Assembly: GCF_020804225.1 (NCBI RefSeq)
Contig: NZ_WJBI01000001.1
Span: forward strand, 27,990-91,989
Length of the DNA: 64,000 bases
Reading direction: 5' to 3'
Source: Methanosarcina sp. DH2
GTDB lineage: Archaea; Halobacteriota; Methanosarcinia; Methanosarcinales; Methanosarcinaceae
Position 1 is the stretch's first letter, and each line of letters opens with the position of its first letter. The translations under genes and the position numbers were made by a program. Positions 37,208-46,921 of this stretch are shown one piece after another. Below the pieces are notes generated by a model. That model saw only the letters and a list, made by a program, of their open reading frames with translations. It was not told the DNA's origin and did no database searches.

Positions 37208-38062
37208 TTACCTCTTCCTGACCTGAATTTGAACTTCAGTCATGAGTTCTTCTTCCGGGACTTCAGCAGGGTCATTAAAGTACAGCTCCCTGCTCGGGAT
37301 AAATGTCTCCATATTGTTTTCTTCCGCATAGGAGAAGATTCTGTTATAGCCTGCTTCAACTCCGTGGAATGGGCCTCGATAGATAACGGAAACAGCCCTT
37401 ATCGCAGGGAGTGTTTTTATCTCCATCCTGGGATCTTCTACCGACAGCCTTCCTGAAATAGGAAGTGCGATCTCTATATCCGCACCTGTTTCTTTGTATT
37501 CCTCGTCGTGGCAGAGGAACATAATCGGGCCTGTAGTTTTCACACGGTTCCGCTGGTTTTCAGGGCTGCTGACGCATGCACATATTTCACCAATTAGCTT
37601 TCCAATAGTTAATGCGAAGGTCCCTTTTTCACGCTTGCTCAATACTCGTAGCTCTGGAATCTCTTTGATAACGGGTTCTGTAACTGACATTTTGAATATC
37701 TCCATAACTTTTCCATTATGTTTGCAGGCGCCCTGTAAAATGCCCTCGATCCTTTGCAGCTGCCCGACCTCCAGCCGGACTTCCTCAAGCCTCCTCCTGA
37801 AACAGGCCTCAATGATCTCATAATTTCCTGCGCTTTCTGCGTCCAGAAGCATGGAAACCTCCTCCAGAGAAAATCCCAGGAAAGTAAAAGTTTTGATCTT
37901 CATTCCCTGCTCAATCTGGGGAACCGTATAGTAACGGTAGCCTGTAAAGTTATCCTTTACCTCAGGAACAATCAATCCTTTTCTGTCATAGAGCCTTAGA
38001 GCTTTCTGGGAGAGACGGGTCATAAGGGAGAATTTACCGATTGGGATCTGATCGACTGACAT
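37208..38062 (-). CDS. MerR-family regulator with GyrI-like ligand domain
   Basis: 284 residues. The N-terminal winged-helix MerR domain starts IPIGKFSLMTRLSQKALRLY (helix-turn-helix and wing DNFTGYRYYTVPQIEQG). A coiled-coil linker spans about 75-120. The C-terminal GyrI/BmrR-type effector domain spans about 130-284, with RAVSVIYRGPFHGVEAGY. It is likely a drug- or metabolite-sensing activator. ATG 38062 is chosen over TTG 38071 as the more usual start. An imperfect palindrome CCTTAC..GTAAAGG lies at 38103-38125 upstream and could be its own operator. Confidence 0.85.
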   Translation of the reverse strand: MSVDQIPIGKFSLMTRLSQKALRLYDRKGLIVPEVKDNFTGYRYYTVPQIEQGMKIKTFTFLGFSLEEVSMLLDAESAGNYEIIEACFRRRLEEVRLEVGQLQRIEGILQGACKHNGKVMEIFKMSVTEPVIKEIPELRVLSKREKGTFALTIGKLIGEICACVSSPENQRNRVKTTGPIMFLCHDEEYKETGADIEIALPISGRLSVEDPRMEIKTLPAIRAVSVIYRGPFHGVEAGYNRIFSYAEENNMETFIPSRELYFNDPAEVPEEELMTEVQIQVRKR

Positions 38063-38313
38063 CTTGCTCAACCCGTTAATTGTCCTGAAATTAGATAAAC
38101 TGCCTTACTTTTCCCCGGGTAAAGGTTTGGTTTTTAGGAGTAAAATGAATTTAATCATATCGCAAAAATGAATTATATGCCATAAAAAATTCGAGGAATA
38201 TTATCTCTATTCTTACGGGAAAAATGTAAATATCGGGTTATTGAGGATAGAAGTCATAAGACATACAGAAAATTCGGAGTTTGTCGAATTTTTGGTATTT
38301 TAATGATTCTGCT

Positions 38314-38733
38314 CGCAACTGCCGGGAACAGCAAAAGAGATAGCAGGTAAAACGTATATTCTCGACCCAAATCCCGCGGGAATTTAGTACTGTAACATTT
38401 GAAGAAGAGAAGAGAGAGGCTCTACTTATCCTGGGCCTGCCTGAAAATCAGGAGCAAGAATACTTCCTGGATCTGGATAATATATCCCTGATCTCTTCCG
38501 GAAGTTTTAGCCTTGCAGCAGCGACAGGATCACGGGAGTCGGACAATATTTTTGTTATTTATCTGGACGAAGTGGGAAACATAAACCAGTGCAGAATAAT
38601 CCTTACCTTCGAAGCCGGCCGAGTTGATGTCAGGATGCAGGAAATGACAGGGCGTGGTAAAGCGGAGATTGGAGGCAGACTTGAGAATAACAGTCACCAA
38701 ATAGCAATTGAGTGTAATAATCAACGGGTGTAA
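38314..38733 (+). pseudogene. C-terminal remnant of a beta-lactamase-type serine hydrolase
   Basis: Two frames join across an indel at about 38385: LPGTAKEIAGKTYILDPNPAG, then STVTFEEEKREALLILGLPE, NISLISSGSFSLAAATGSRE and EVGNINQCRIILTFEAGRVD up to a stop at 38731. This resembles the small C-terminal domain that follows class C beta-lactamase-like hydrolases, which typically begins (S)GKTYxLEPNP. The catalytic domain is gone. Nothing suggests expression. Confidence 0.5.
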
Positions 38734-38982
38734 ACTGTGTGGAGTAACTCCTTATCAGGAACTTTCTCCTCACCTGACCGGAGACCTGTAAAAGATCAGT
38801 AAAAATCTCATCGTCTGCAAAATTTCATTTCACATCTGCAGAAAAATAAATTAAAGAGAATTTCGTTGAGCCTCTTTAATGGATTGTTTATAATTCAATT
38901 CTGTAGATGGCTGGATTTAAAGGCTTTTCGAAATTCTTAATTTCACATTTTATTTAATCCTGAATGAGCCCTTTAAGGACTT

Positions 38983-39699
38983 TCAGTTGCAGGCAGATGC
39001 AGCCTGTACAGGGCAGGATCCTTCAAAGCTCTTTGTCTGTGAGCAGTCAAAGCCGTAGTTGTTCTGGATCGCAGATAGGTTGCACGTTCCATTTTCAAAG
39101 CATCCCATGTCACTGTTGGCATCAAAGGCAACCTGGTCACAGGTGATGCCGCACTCGGTTCCATCGCAGCTTATCTGTTCACAGTCGGCTTCACAGCTGG
39201 ACTGGTCACATGACTCGTCACAGCAGGTCCCATCACAGCAAATTCCGTCGCAGCAAGAATCGCAGGTTGTCAGGTCACATTCACCATCACAATTTGCCTG
39301 ACCGCAGGTTCCGTTGAATGAAGTTTCATCACATGTCCCATCGCAGCATGTTTCTTCACACGAAATTCCGTCACAGTTTACCTGGTCACAGCTTTCATCA
39401 CATGCGGTTCCGTTGCAACCTGTTCCATTGCAGCAGATTTCACCACACGAGGTATCATTACATGAGGTCCCGTCACATGAAGTTTCATCGCAGGAGGTTA
39501 CATCACAGTTTGCCTGGCTACAGTCTCCATTATTACATGTTGCCCGTTCATCGGTTGTCTGGGTACATGCTGCCTGGTTACTATCTGCCTGGTTACATGT
39601 TGAAGCTGCAGAGACTCCTGCAGGAAGTAAAGCCAACAGCATCAGAACAGCAGAAACAGATGCCATAACTTTAAAAATAGACTTTTTATTGAAATTCAT
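38983..39699 (-). CDS. Secreted, extremely cysteine-rich protein with five-residue periodicity
   Basis: 238 residues. Signal peptide at about 1-32 (VMASVSAVLMLLALLPAGVS, cut after SAA). The mature part has about 40 cysteines, near 20 percent. In residues about 55-190 they recur mostly every five residues in CD(G/E/Q)(T/S)(S/C) units, with paired CC positions, giving a pentapeptide-like ladder. Asp/Glu are also abundant. No known family. The strong GGAGG ribosome-binding site and clean signal peptide make it a real gene. It might be a disulfide-stapled or metal-binding beta-helix on the cell surface. Function unknown. Confidence 0.82.
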   Translation of the reverse strand: MNFNKKSIFKVMASVSAVLMLLALLPAGVSAASTCNQADSNQAACTQTTDERATCNNGDCSQANCDVTSCDETSCDGTSCNDTSCGEICCNGTGCNGTACDESCDQVNCDGISCEETCCDGTCDETSFNGTCGQANCDGECDLTTCDSCCDGICCDGTCCDESCDQSSCEADCEQISCDGTECGITCDQVAFDANSDMGCFENGTCNLSAIQNNYGFDCSQTKSFEGSCPVQAASACN

Positions 39700-39712
39700 T
39701 TTTTTCCTCCTA

Positions 39713-39799
39713 TTTTATTTTTGATCTAAGAATACACGCTCAAGACCCACTGGGAAAATGAACATATAAAAATACTTTTTTCTTAGATCAAAAATAAAA
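39713..39799 (-). promoter_or_regulatory. 18-bp inverted repeat around the promoter of the Cys-rich gene
   Basis: TTTTATTTTTGATCTAAG (39713-39730) and its exact reverse complement (39782-39799) are separated by 51 bp. A TATA-like TTTTTATATG (minus strand, near 39766-39775) lies between the arms. The left arm is in the leader next to the GGAGG ribosome-binding site, and the right arm is upstream of the TATA box. Confidence 0.65.
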
Positions 39800-40612
39800 A
39801 TAGAAAAATAAATTTAAAGCTTTATAAACCTTTACCTTATTTTTTAAAAGGTTATGAGGTAATAAATTGCGATTAACTATACCTCTCACCAGTTAAAACT
39901 CAAATACAGGACTTTTCGAGAGTGAGTGACACTTAATCTCTTCAGAGATTCTTTTATATTAGAGAGTGCCTGTTCTAGACGGCTCTTTATGCAGACCAGA
40001 ACTGTTAAAGCCTTTTAAGTTTCCAGCAGTGCAGACCTGCCGGCTTCAGGAGAAAATAGAAGTTAGAGCCTGTATTTCAGAACGCTGCCTGCTTTTCGGG
40101 TTATTTTCGAGTCTCATACTTCTCGTGTCTACACCACCTTCCATAAACGTGTTACTATCTACTACCTTTAAAATTTTCTTTCAGCTCATTATCGAGACTG
40201 GCAAATATTTAGGCAGATCAGGGTGTGTATCCTGAATCAGGTTTGAAAAATTCTTGTTTTCTTCAGTCCAGGTACTGCCTTCGTGTTTTTTGTGTTTTTA
40301 CGGGCAGGCAATCCTTGATCAACCGTTGGACATTATTTAGAATCAAAAATAGAAAAGCAGAATAAAAGAGAAATAAAAAATAAAGAAGAAATTGGAAAAA
40401 GAGTATTTTTCGGGTATTATTGACTTCTTTTTGGTTGTATCCTTGCCGGTTTTCTACTCTAATTAATGAATTTTGCTTCTTCTCTTCTTTTTTCGCGGGA
40501 AAACCGCTCTCCTGAATTGAGAGTGGCAAAAATGGTTCGGCAGAGCGAATTCCATTGTATGGGTTATAAATATTTGTAATTCGGTCCTCTTGGATGCTTA
40601 CCATTTCACTAC
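39800..40612. repeat. Gap with another copy of the intergenic repeat family
   Basis: 40375-40560 resembles 2830-3000 in the same orientation: AAAAAGAGTATTTTTCGGG, then TTTTGCTTCTTCTCTTCTTT and GGGAAAACCGCTCTCCTGAA. The derived minus-strand frames share an LPxSxQESG phrase, but this follows from the DNA repeat. No gene is supported here. Confidence 0.5.
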
Positions 40613-42088
40613 TTAATCTTCCATTTCGTATGTCCGCTCCGAAATCCAGCCCGCTATCAGTTCCAAAGCAGCAGGAGAAATAGTCTCTTCAATCTTTGCG
40701 TACTCAGAAGGAGACCCGGTTTGAGCGGTCTGGAATAAATGATTGAGCCCTGGCAACTCTATTGTGATATAATCTTTGTTGCCTCCCGCCTTAAGGGCTT
40801 CCTCAATTGCCTGCAGGTTTTCATCTGGTGGTACCTGGAGGTCTTTTTCACCGTTCATTGCCAGTACAGGACATCTAACCTTCATCAATGTCGGTTTGGG
40901 ATCATACGTCAGGAAATGGCGCATCCACGGTGACAAAAGCGTCTGAATCTGAGCTTCAAGGGCAGTTTCGGAGTAGCCGGAGTTCTGTTTTTCTTCTTCA
41001 CTCATGTTTACCAGCTCATTTGTCAGGAGCTTGCGAAGCTTTTCCGCGGCAATTGTGTTATTTTGTTCCTCTTTTACTATAGAATACATGCTTTTCATAA
41101 GAATATCATTCCGGGTGATAGTCTCGTTATCCATCCCTTCTGCCCTGGCAATAAGGTCACTCTGGAGGTATAGAATTTCTTCTCCTGTAAGGCCGGGGCC
41201 TGCCATCATTACAATAAATGCAACATCAGATGACTGTACTGCTACAAGCGGGGCAATCAAACCGCCTTCACTATGCCCTATCAATCCGATCCGGGCCGGG
41301 TCTATATCCTCGCGGCTTTTTAGATACCCAATTCCGGCAAGTACATCTCCTGCGAAATCCTCAGTAGTGGCCTGCGAGAAGTTTCCGGTTGACCCTCCAA
41401 TGCCCCGGTCATCGACCCTGAGCACGGCAATACCCTGGAGTGTCAGATAATCCGAAAGTACAAGAAACGGACGGTGGCCCAGAACTTCCTCATCACGGTT
41501 TTGCTGGCCGGAACCACTTATGAGAATTACTGCCGGAAAAGGACCTTCAGATTGCGGAAGAGTTAACGTGCCTGCAAGCTTTACTCCTGCTTCTTCATTT
41601 TCATAAAAAACTTCTTCCTCGTCATAAGGATAGGGTTTTACAGGATCCTGTTCTCTTCGCGTGTCAGGCATTTTCTCAATACGAGAAAGCACAAGCGGAA
41701 GAGTTAATCCGGACTGTTTCCATTCGCCTTCGATTGTTTTGCCATCCTCTAAAAGTGTCCCGTCAAAAGTACCCAATATGGATTTAACTCCCAGATGCAG
41801 ATTATTATCCTTATAAGTGACAACGTCTACAGGAATTCCTTTTGCTCCCTGGTCAAGGCTGTCCATTGTCGAATTAACAGAGCCGTCAGGTCTGGTGGAA
41901 ATGTTGAATAAAATTCTTAATTCCGCTCCGCCCTGAACCTGAAGGGTCCCAAGCCAGAGGCCTTTTATTTCTTCGACATCTACACTGCTTTCAATATCTC
42001 CATCAGATGCAGCCGGCTGAGAGATACATCCGGAACCAGCTGCAATAATAGCCAATAAGAACAAATAAACTGTAATTTTTTTATCCAT
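40613..42088 (-). CDS. Lipoprotein-type alpha/beta hydrolase
   Basis: 491 residues. The lipoprotein-like leader YLFLLAIIAAGSGCISQPA suggests attachment outside the cell at Cys20. A small beta-rich domain follows (about 40-140, LWLGTLQVQGGAELRILFNI), then an alpha/beta hydrolase with nucleophile in IGLIGHSEGGLIAP (Ser near 270), acid in MNGEKDLQVPP and His in LPGLNHLFQ. The second domain is like dipeptidyl/esterase families; the substrate is unknown. It is a single gene behind a 15-bp repeat tract. Confidence 0.85.
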   Translation of the reverse strand: MDKKITVYLFLLAIIAAGSGCISQPAASDGDIESSVDVEEIKGLWLGTLQVQGGAELRILFNISTRPDGSVNSTMDSLDQGAKGIPVDVVTYKDNNLHLGVKSILGTFDGTLLEDGKTIEGEWKQSGLTLPLVLSRIEKMPDTRREQDPVKPYPYDEEEVFYENEEAGVKLAGTLTLPQSEGPFPAVILISGSGQQNRDEEVLGHRPFLVLSDYLTLQGIAVLRVDDRGIGGSTGNFSQATTEDFAGDVLAGIGYLKSREDIDPARIGLIGHSEGGLIAPLVAVQSSDVAFIVMMAGPGLTGEEILYLQSDLIARAEGMDNETITRNDILMKSMYSIVKEEQNNTIAAEKLRKLLTNELVNMSEEEKQNSGYSETALEAQIQTLLSPWMRHFLTYDPKPTLMKVRCPVLAMNGEKDLQVPPDENLQAIEEALKAGGNKDYITIELPGLNHLFQTAQTGSPSEYAKIEETISPAALELIAGWISERTYEMED

Positions 42089-42170
42089 AAAAAGCCCTAA
42101 CCTATCCGTTCTCTAAATAGATTCATAATTAAGGAATAAAATTTTGTATGAGGGTGACAGGTACATTCTG

Positions 42171-42290
42171 TTTTTTACAGTACTCATTTTCACAATATTC
42201 ATTTTTACAGTACTCATGTTCACAGATTCATTTTTACAGTACTAATCTTCATAGTACTAATTTTCACAGCACTAATTCTTTACAGTACCT
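42171..42290. repeat. Degenerate 15-bp repeat upstream of the hydrolase gene
   Basis: About eight units based on TTTTACAGTACTCAT, with variations such as TTTCACAATATTCAT and CTTCATAGTACTAAT. The tract ends 80 bp upstream of the hydrolase start, in its promoter region. Several units hold the palindrome AGTACT. Confidence 0.75.
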
Positions 42291-42406
42291 GTTTTTCTTT
42301 CTAGTAATCTTTTTCTTTCTTATACCTTTAAATCTTCCTCATTTAATTTATTACCTATTCGATATCGCTCTCTCCAGCTGATTGAGAAAAAAGAACGAAA
42401 ATTTCC

Positions 42407-42604
42407 GTGGGAATAGGAGGAGTTCTGAAGACCATTGGATTTGCAAACCTTCAATCTCAGACAGGGAGCCTGCTTGCTTTGATCGAGCCGGTTGCAGGCG
42501 TCTTTTTTGATCTCTTCTTTCTTGGAGTTGCTCTTTCAACAGGCACACTTACCGGATGCCTGCTTGTTCTTGCTGCAGCCGTAATTATCAGCCGCCCGAA
42601 TTGA
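42407..42604 (+). pseudogene. EamA/DMT transporter, C-terminal fragment
   Basis: 65 codons with KTIGFANLQSQTGSLLALIE, PVAGVFFDLFFLGVALSTGT and LTGCLLVLAAAVIISRP, the last two helices of an EamA-type drug/metabolite transporter. The frame opens with GTG after GGAATAGG-like DNA, but the preceding eight helices are missing, so this is a truncated remnant. Confidence 0.65.
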
Positions 42605-42845
42605 GACTCGCCCGAATTGCGACTCGCCCGAATTGCGACTCGGGAGTACGCGGTCCTTTTCGCTCCACTCCGTTTCGCTCAAGAGGACTAATTTATAGAC
42701 TAATTTATAGATTAACAGCAGTTAGCTTTGCTCAGGAGGATTGAATCGCAAATATTTCTAACCAGTACAGCTTCACTTGCGGTTTTAAATCATTCCTGTC
42801 ACGCTCGACGAAGGAGAGCAGCCTTTCCCAAAAAAAGTTATAAGG
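42604..42845. repeat. Long dispersed intergenic element, copy 2
   Basis: Starts with two and a half copies of the 16-bp GACTCGCCCGAATTGC (42604-42642). It then follows the order of the element at 30757-30965: CGCTCAAGAGGACTAATTTA, TCTAACCAGTACAGC and CTGTCACGCTCGACGAAGGA followed by AGCAGCCTTTCCC. It lies directly after a truncated transporter gene. Confidence 0.65.
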
Positions 42846-43054
42846 GGAGAGAAAGAAGAGAAAAAAGGCATAAGAAAAGAGATACAAGAAATAAAATGCG
42901 GTAGAAAAATAGACAATAATCAGAAGCAGCATAAAAACTGGCAAAGTACAAACAAAATAAAACTTAATTCTACCTGAAAAATATCCATTTACAAGCCTCC
43001 TTTGTTGCTTTTTTTGCTCTTCAAAGCTTCTTCTTTGTCCTTCTATATCTTTCT

Positions 43055-43290
43055 TCTTTTTGGGAAAGGCCGCCAGACAAGCTGGCGGAGGCGTTAATAT
43101 TAATCTGAACTGAAAAACGATTTCCGAAGCTAAGAAAAATATTACTTCAAGCGAGAGGGTGTTTTTATTGTTTTCTTTCTCTTAATAGAGGTACTGGTTT
43201 GCAGGTTCTATTTTCGGCCTTCCTGACAGTCAGATCCTGCCCAGCGTGGTGCAGGAATAGAAAACTGAAAAACTTATTCTCTGGACCCTG
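43055..43290. repeat. Stem-loop element with CCAGCGTGGTGCAGGA tail
   Basis: Hairpin CCGCCAG-ACAAG-CTGGCGG at 43070-43088 is followed by CTGAACTGAAAAACGATTTC and, 140 bp on, by CCAGCGTGGTGCAGGAATAG. The same three blocks in the same order are found at 51885-52075. No coding potential. Confidence 0.65.
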
Positions 43291-43375
43291 GAATAAAGCG
43301 GCAAACTGATCAAAAAGGATCTTCATAGCTCGAAAGAAATATGAAGTAAAAAAGAAAGATGAAATAAAAAAGCGA

Positions 43376-44065
43376 TTACCTTCTGACGATCATAGATCTC
43401 AGGCGGTCAGCTGCACTTGCGGACTTATCGGCGATGCCTCCTATCCTTTCGACAAGCCCCATAAGGTGGCAGACTCCTGCCCCCCCAAGAGCCTCTTCGT
43501 GTTCAAAGATCTTTTTTAAGAGGGCTGTCTCAAGCACATCCACATCATGCTCCAGCTTTTCGACCTCAGGGATGATCTGCATTGTTTCTTTGATTTCTTC
43601 CTTGCTGAAAGACGTTGTAAGCAGCTTGTAAAGTTCACCCACGAGCTGGTCATACATCCGGGCTGTTTTAAGGGAGGTTGCCATGAGTTCCAGAAAACCT
43701 TCTTTGATTTCATCAGGAAGGTCTTTGCAGGGACGCAAAGTCATCCAGTAGGCTGAAGCCTGAGCAAAGTCGGCGATAGAGTCCTGCTGTTTGAGGAAAG
43801 AAAGGAGGTCCTTTTTGTTCACAGGCAGCCTGATGGAGGAGGGTATACTTGCCCTGATTTTCTGTTTGATTTTGTCGGCATCGTGTTCCAGTGTATCGAT
43901 TTCATCAGTTAGCTCATTAAGAAGTGCCTGATTACCTGTACAGTAAGCTTCCATTGCTTCAGCAAGTTTTTCGACTGCAAGCACACCTTTTTTGGCATGC
44001 ATTTCGAGGGGGACGAAGGGAGATTCTGCGACCACGTCGAGTACGGAACGGATGTAGTCTTTCAT
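43376..44065 (-). CDS. DUF47/PhoU-like partner of the phosphate transporter
   Basis: 229-residue helical protein of the DUF47 family (TIGR00153), distant relatives of PhoU. It regulates or couples to PiT-type phosphate uptake. Visible features are [20 protein letters not shown] near 60, a second copy [18 protein letters not shown] near 170 (typical metal-binding E/D-xxH-D repeats), and [20 protein letters not shown]. Its ATG overlaps the transporter stop by four bases (ATGA), so the pair is translationally coupled. Confidence 0.92.
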   Translation of the reverse strand: MKDYIRSVLDVVAESPFVPLEMHAKKGVLAVEKLAEAMEAYCTGNQALLNELTDEIDTLEHDADKIKQKIRASIPSSIRLPVNKKDLLSFLKQQDSIADFAQASAYWMTLRPCKDLPDEIKEGFLELMATSLKTARMYDQLVGELYKLLTTSFSKEEIKETMQIIPEVEKLEHDVDVLETALLKKIFEHEEALGGAGVCHLMGLVERIGGIADKSASAADRLRSMIVRR

Positions 44066-45090
44066 AAAAAGATCACCTCGAGCCCCACAAAGATTATTGC
44101 CGATGTAAGGGCAGCTATGGGGACTGTTGCTATCCAGGAAGAAATAATCCTCCAGATTACGCTCAGGTCAACGGCTGCAAGCCCTCCTGCAAGCCCTACA
44201 CCAATAACCGAACCTACCAGGGTATGAGTAGTCGAAATCGGAAGGGAGCTATAACTGTGGAGCAGAACAACCGAGGCGGTTGCAAACTGCGCGGAAAAGC
44301 CTCGAGTTGGGGTAAGTTCCGTGATCTTTGACCCTATGGTTTCGACCACTTTATAGCCCCAGGTTGCCATGCCTATTACCATGCCGAGGCCTCCCATTAT
44401 AAGCACCCAGATAGGGATTTCGGCCCCTGTTACCCCCAGCACGTTAAGTGCGGCAGAGAGAGGACCTATAGCATTTGCTACATCGTTTGACCCGTGCGCA
44501 AATGCGATATAACAGGCAGTAATGAGCTGTAAGAATATGAATTTTTTCTCAACGGCAGGCATATCTGAAGCTCTGTGAAGGTAAACACTCCTTATCAGAG
44601 AAAAGATCAGAAATGCAAAAATAGCTCCAAGAGCCGGAGATATGAACCAGCTGGCAACGATTTTCAAAAGGACAGCCCAGTGAATGTCAGAAAAAGAGAT
44701 AGTCCCGTTATAAGCAGCGATCAGCCCGAAGCCGAGCACAGAACCGACAATGGAATGGCTGGTTGATACGGGAAGGTTGTAAAAGGTTGCGAGTGTTATC
44801 CAGAAACTTGCGGCAAGAATTGCAGCCAGCATCCCCAACACCACGATATCCGGGTGAATGCTGCTGATCATATCAATGGGGACGATCCCCTTTGCAATTG
44901 TTGAGGTAACCCGTTTTCCGAAGAACACGGCACCCAGGAATTCAAACACAGCGGCAATGACAATGACCTGCTTGATTGTTAGGGCACCCGTTCCTACTGA
45001 AGTCCCCATAGCATTTGCGAGGTCGTTTGCCCCTATGTTCCAGGCCATGTATAAGCCTGCAAGGATAATTGCTATGACAAGTAAATCCAT
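44062..45090 (-). CDS. pit: Inorganic phosphate transporter, PiT family
   Basis: 342-residue symporter with about ten helices and the duplicated PiT signature: [20 protein letters not shown] near 22-41 and [20 protein letters not shown] near 200. It imports phosphate with H+ or Na+. Start at ATG 45090, preceded by TAAGGAAA at a good distance; the longer frame to 45123 is not supported. It forms an operon with the DUF47 gene. Confidence 0.93.
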   Translation of the reverse strand: MDLLVIAIILAGLYMAWNIGANDLANAMGTSVGTGALTIKQVIVIAAVFEFLGAVFFGKRVTSTIAKGIVPIDMISSIHPDIVVLGMLAAILAASFWITLATFYNLPVSTSHSIVGSVLGFGLIAAYNGTISFSDIHWAVLLKIVASWFISPALGAIFAFLIFSLIRSVYLHRASDMPAVEKKFIFLQLITACYIAFAHGSNDVANAIGPLSAALNVLGVTGAEIPIWVLIMGGLGMVIGMATWGYKVVETIGSKITELTPTRGFSAQFATASVVLLHSYSSLPISTTHTLVGSVIGVGLAGGLAAVDLSVIWRIISSWIATVPIAALTSAIIFVGLEVIFL

Positions 45091-45123
45091 TTTTTTCCTT
45101 ACTCCAGAGATTCTAAACTCCAA

Positions 45124-46124
45124 ACTGCTATAATTATGATAATGCTGTAGATTTCTTCCACTTATGTTTGATTTATGGAGCCTCCACCTGTTCTCCTTAA
45201 ATCCATGTCTCTTATGGTATTCCAGACCATTTCATTATATTTTATGTTTTCCATATATTTTAGGCCGCTCTATATAATCTATAGATCTATATACATCTAT
45301 TTTTAATATATTTTAATTCCTCTTTTCGAGTGCAGAGATTCCTCTTGAAGGTGTTTGACCTTCATTAAATTTATTTAGGATGCCAGCGCATGAGTCCGAT
45401 TTAACCAAATTAATCGTTCTTAAGCAAATTGATCTTTCGGGCTGAGGCATCATATTTACAAAGAGTGTAACGATCAGCCGGGTTTAAAGCCTCAGTGATT
45501 TCTGACCCTGCCAGATAATTGTGAGTTTTCCGGGGATTTCCTGTCGATTAAGGAGTGTAAATTCTCCAGACAGGAATACTTTCCGGTATTCAGAAATAAC
45601 ACAAAGCTTTTAATTTAGCTGGCTATTCCCTGAATTTCAGATAAGATCCATAATGATATAATGCCCGGAACATGGAGATTTGCCCGGGAGCGAGTTAAGG
45701 GCACAGATTGGCAATAGCATTCCCTAATATTGACCAGATTGTCGGGCATTCGAAGAACAGTGAAAAAGAGTTAGTATGACCAATCTATGACCAATCTATG
45801 ACCAATCTATCAATCTATGACCAGTCCTGTTACCAGAACAGAACCAGTCTTTAAGATCGCCCTGTGATCACTCGGCAGGTCATATACTTATCCCGAGTTA
45901 GATAAATAAAAACATACGAATAACGAAATTGGTAACGGAACTCCAAGAATTTCCTGATATATTATACATTTCTAATATCTGGCTTCTGAGTGTTTTAATT
46001 TTGCCTCTTTACTTCAATCTCTTTACTTCAATCCCTTTACTTCAATATCTTTAATTCGATCTCTTTAATTCGATCTCTTTAATTCGATCCTTTAATTCGA
46101 TCTCTTTATAATTCCGGATTTCTT
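45124..46124. repeat. 1-kb gap with two tandem repeat tracts
   Basis: No gene found. 45776-45822 has four copies of (TATGACCAATC) with small changes. 46008-46106 has about seven copies of a 14-bp unit CTTTACTTCAATCT or CTTTAATTCGATCT, ending about 20 bp before the phosphoribosyltransferase stop. Scattered A/T-rich segments near 45270-45310 could be promoter sequence for the phosphate genes. Confidence 0.6.
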
Positions 46125-46799
46125 TCAGGTCCCTGGTCCAGATTGATCAAACTCATGTTCTTTCAGCTCTTTTTCCCTGATCCTTTCCCTGAGCAGGTCA
46201 AGCACCTCTTCATCCGAGACATCATACCAGTTTTCATAAACCTGAGCAACAGCCCTGAAGTGGACAGGAATCTCGAGCACAACGAGTTCATCGGCTTCTT
46301 TTGCTATCGAGTCTGCTACATCTCTTCCTGCTACAGGTACGGCAACCACAACTTTTCCTGCTTTTCTTTTTCTGCAGAGTTCGATACATGCCCTCATAGT
46401 AGAGCCCATAGCAATCCCGTCATCAATAAGGATCACTGTTCTTCCTGCAATGTCAGGCAGGGGGTTTCCCCCTCTCAGGGCATTTACGCGCCGTTCTATT
46501 TCGGCAATCTGTTCCTGTTTGATCTGATCGATGGTCTCTCCGGCAAGCCAGTAACCGGCATTTTCAAAAATAAAGGTGCTCCCATTCTCAGCAATTGCCC
46601 CGAATCCAGCTTCCGGATTATCAGGAAAAGGCAGTTTCCTTGCAATTATGAGGGAACAGTCAGCTCCCAGACTCCTTGAAACCTGCAGTCCCACTTCTAC
46701 TCCTCCACGCGGAATAGCAAGGACAAGAGGGTTTTCAACCCTGTACCTTTCAAGAGCTTGAGCCAGTTTTTCTCCTGCATCTTTACGGTTTTTGAACAT
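46125..46799 (-). CDS. Phosphoribosyltransferase-domain protein
   Basis: 224 residues of the type I PRTase fold. The PRPP-binding loop is TVILIDDGIAMGSTMRACIE near 120-139, and the N-terminal flexible region PLVLAIPRGGVEVGLQVS is typical. This subgroup (often fused to hydrolases) has unknown substrates; nucleobase salvage is a guess. It has a 22-residue charged C-terminal tail. No partner gene is adjacent on the same strand within 100 bp. Confidence 0.85.
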   Translation of the reverse strand: MFKNRKDAGEKLAQALERYRVENPLVLAIPRGGVEVGLQVSRSLGADCSLIIARKLPFPDNPEAGFGAIAENGSTFIFENAGYWLAGETIDQIKQEQIAEIERRVNALRGGNPLPDIAGRTVILIDDGIAMGSTMRACIELCRKRKAGKVVVAVPVAGRDVADSIAKEADELVVLEIPVHFRAVAQVYENWYDVSDEEVLDLLRERIREKELKEHEFDQSGPGT

Positions 46800-46921
46800 G
46801 ATTCCACCTTGATTTCAATATTGTTCCTTTTTTCATCTCTTTTCACAGAACAAAAACAGAATTTTCAACAAAATAAAATAAAATAAATAAGGCATGAATT
46901 TTCAGCAAAGTAAGATCTGAA

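Noticed and set aside
39314..39724. 136-codon plus-strand frame rich in H and S
   Set aside because: Antisense of the cysteine-rich gene; its open state follows from the repeat codons.
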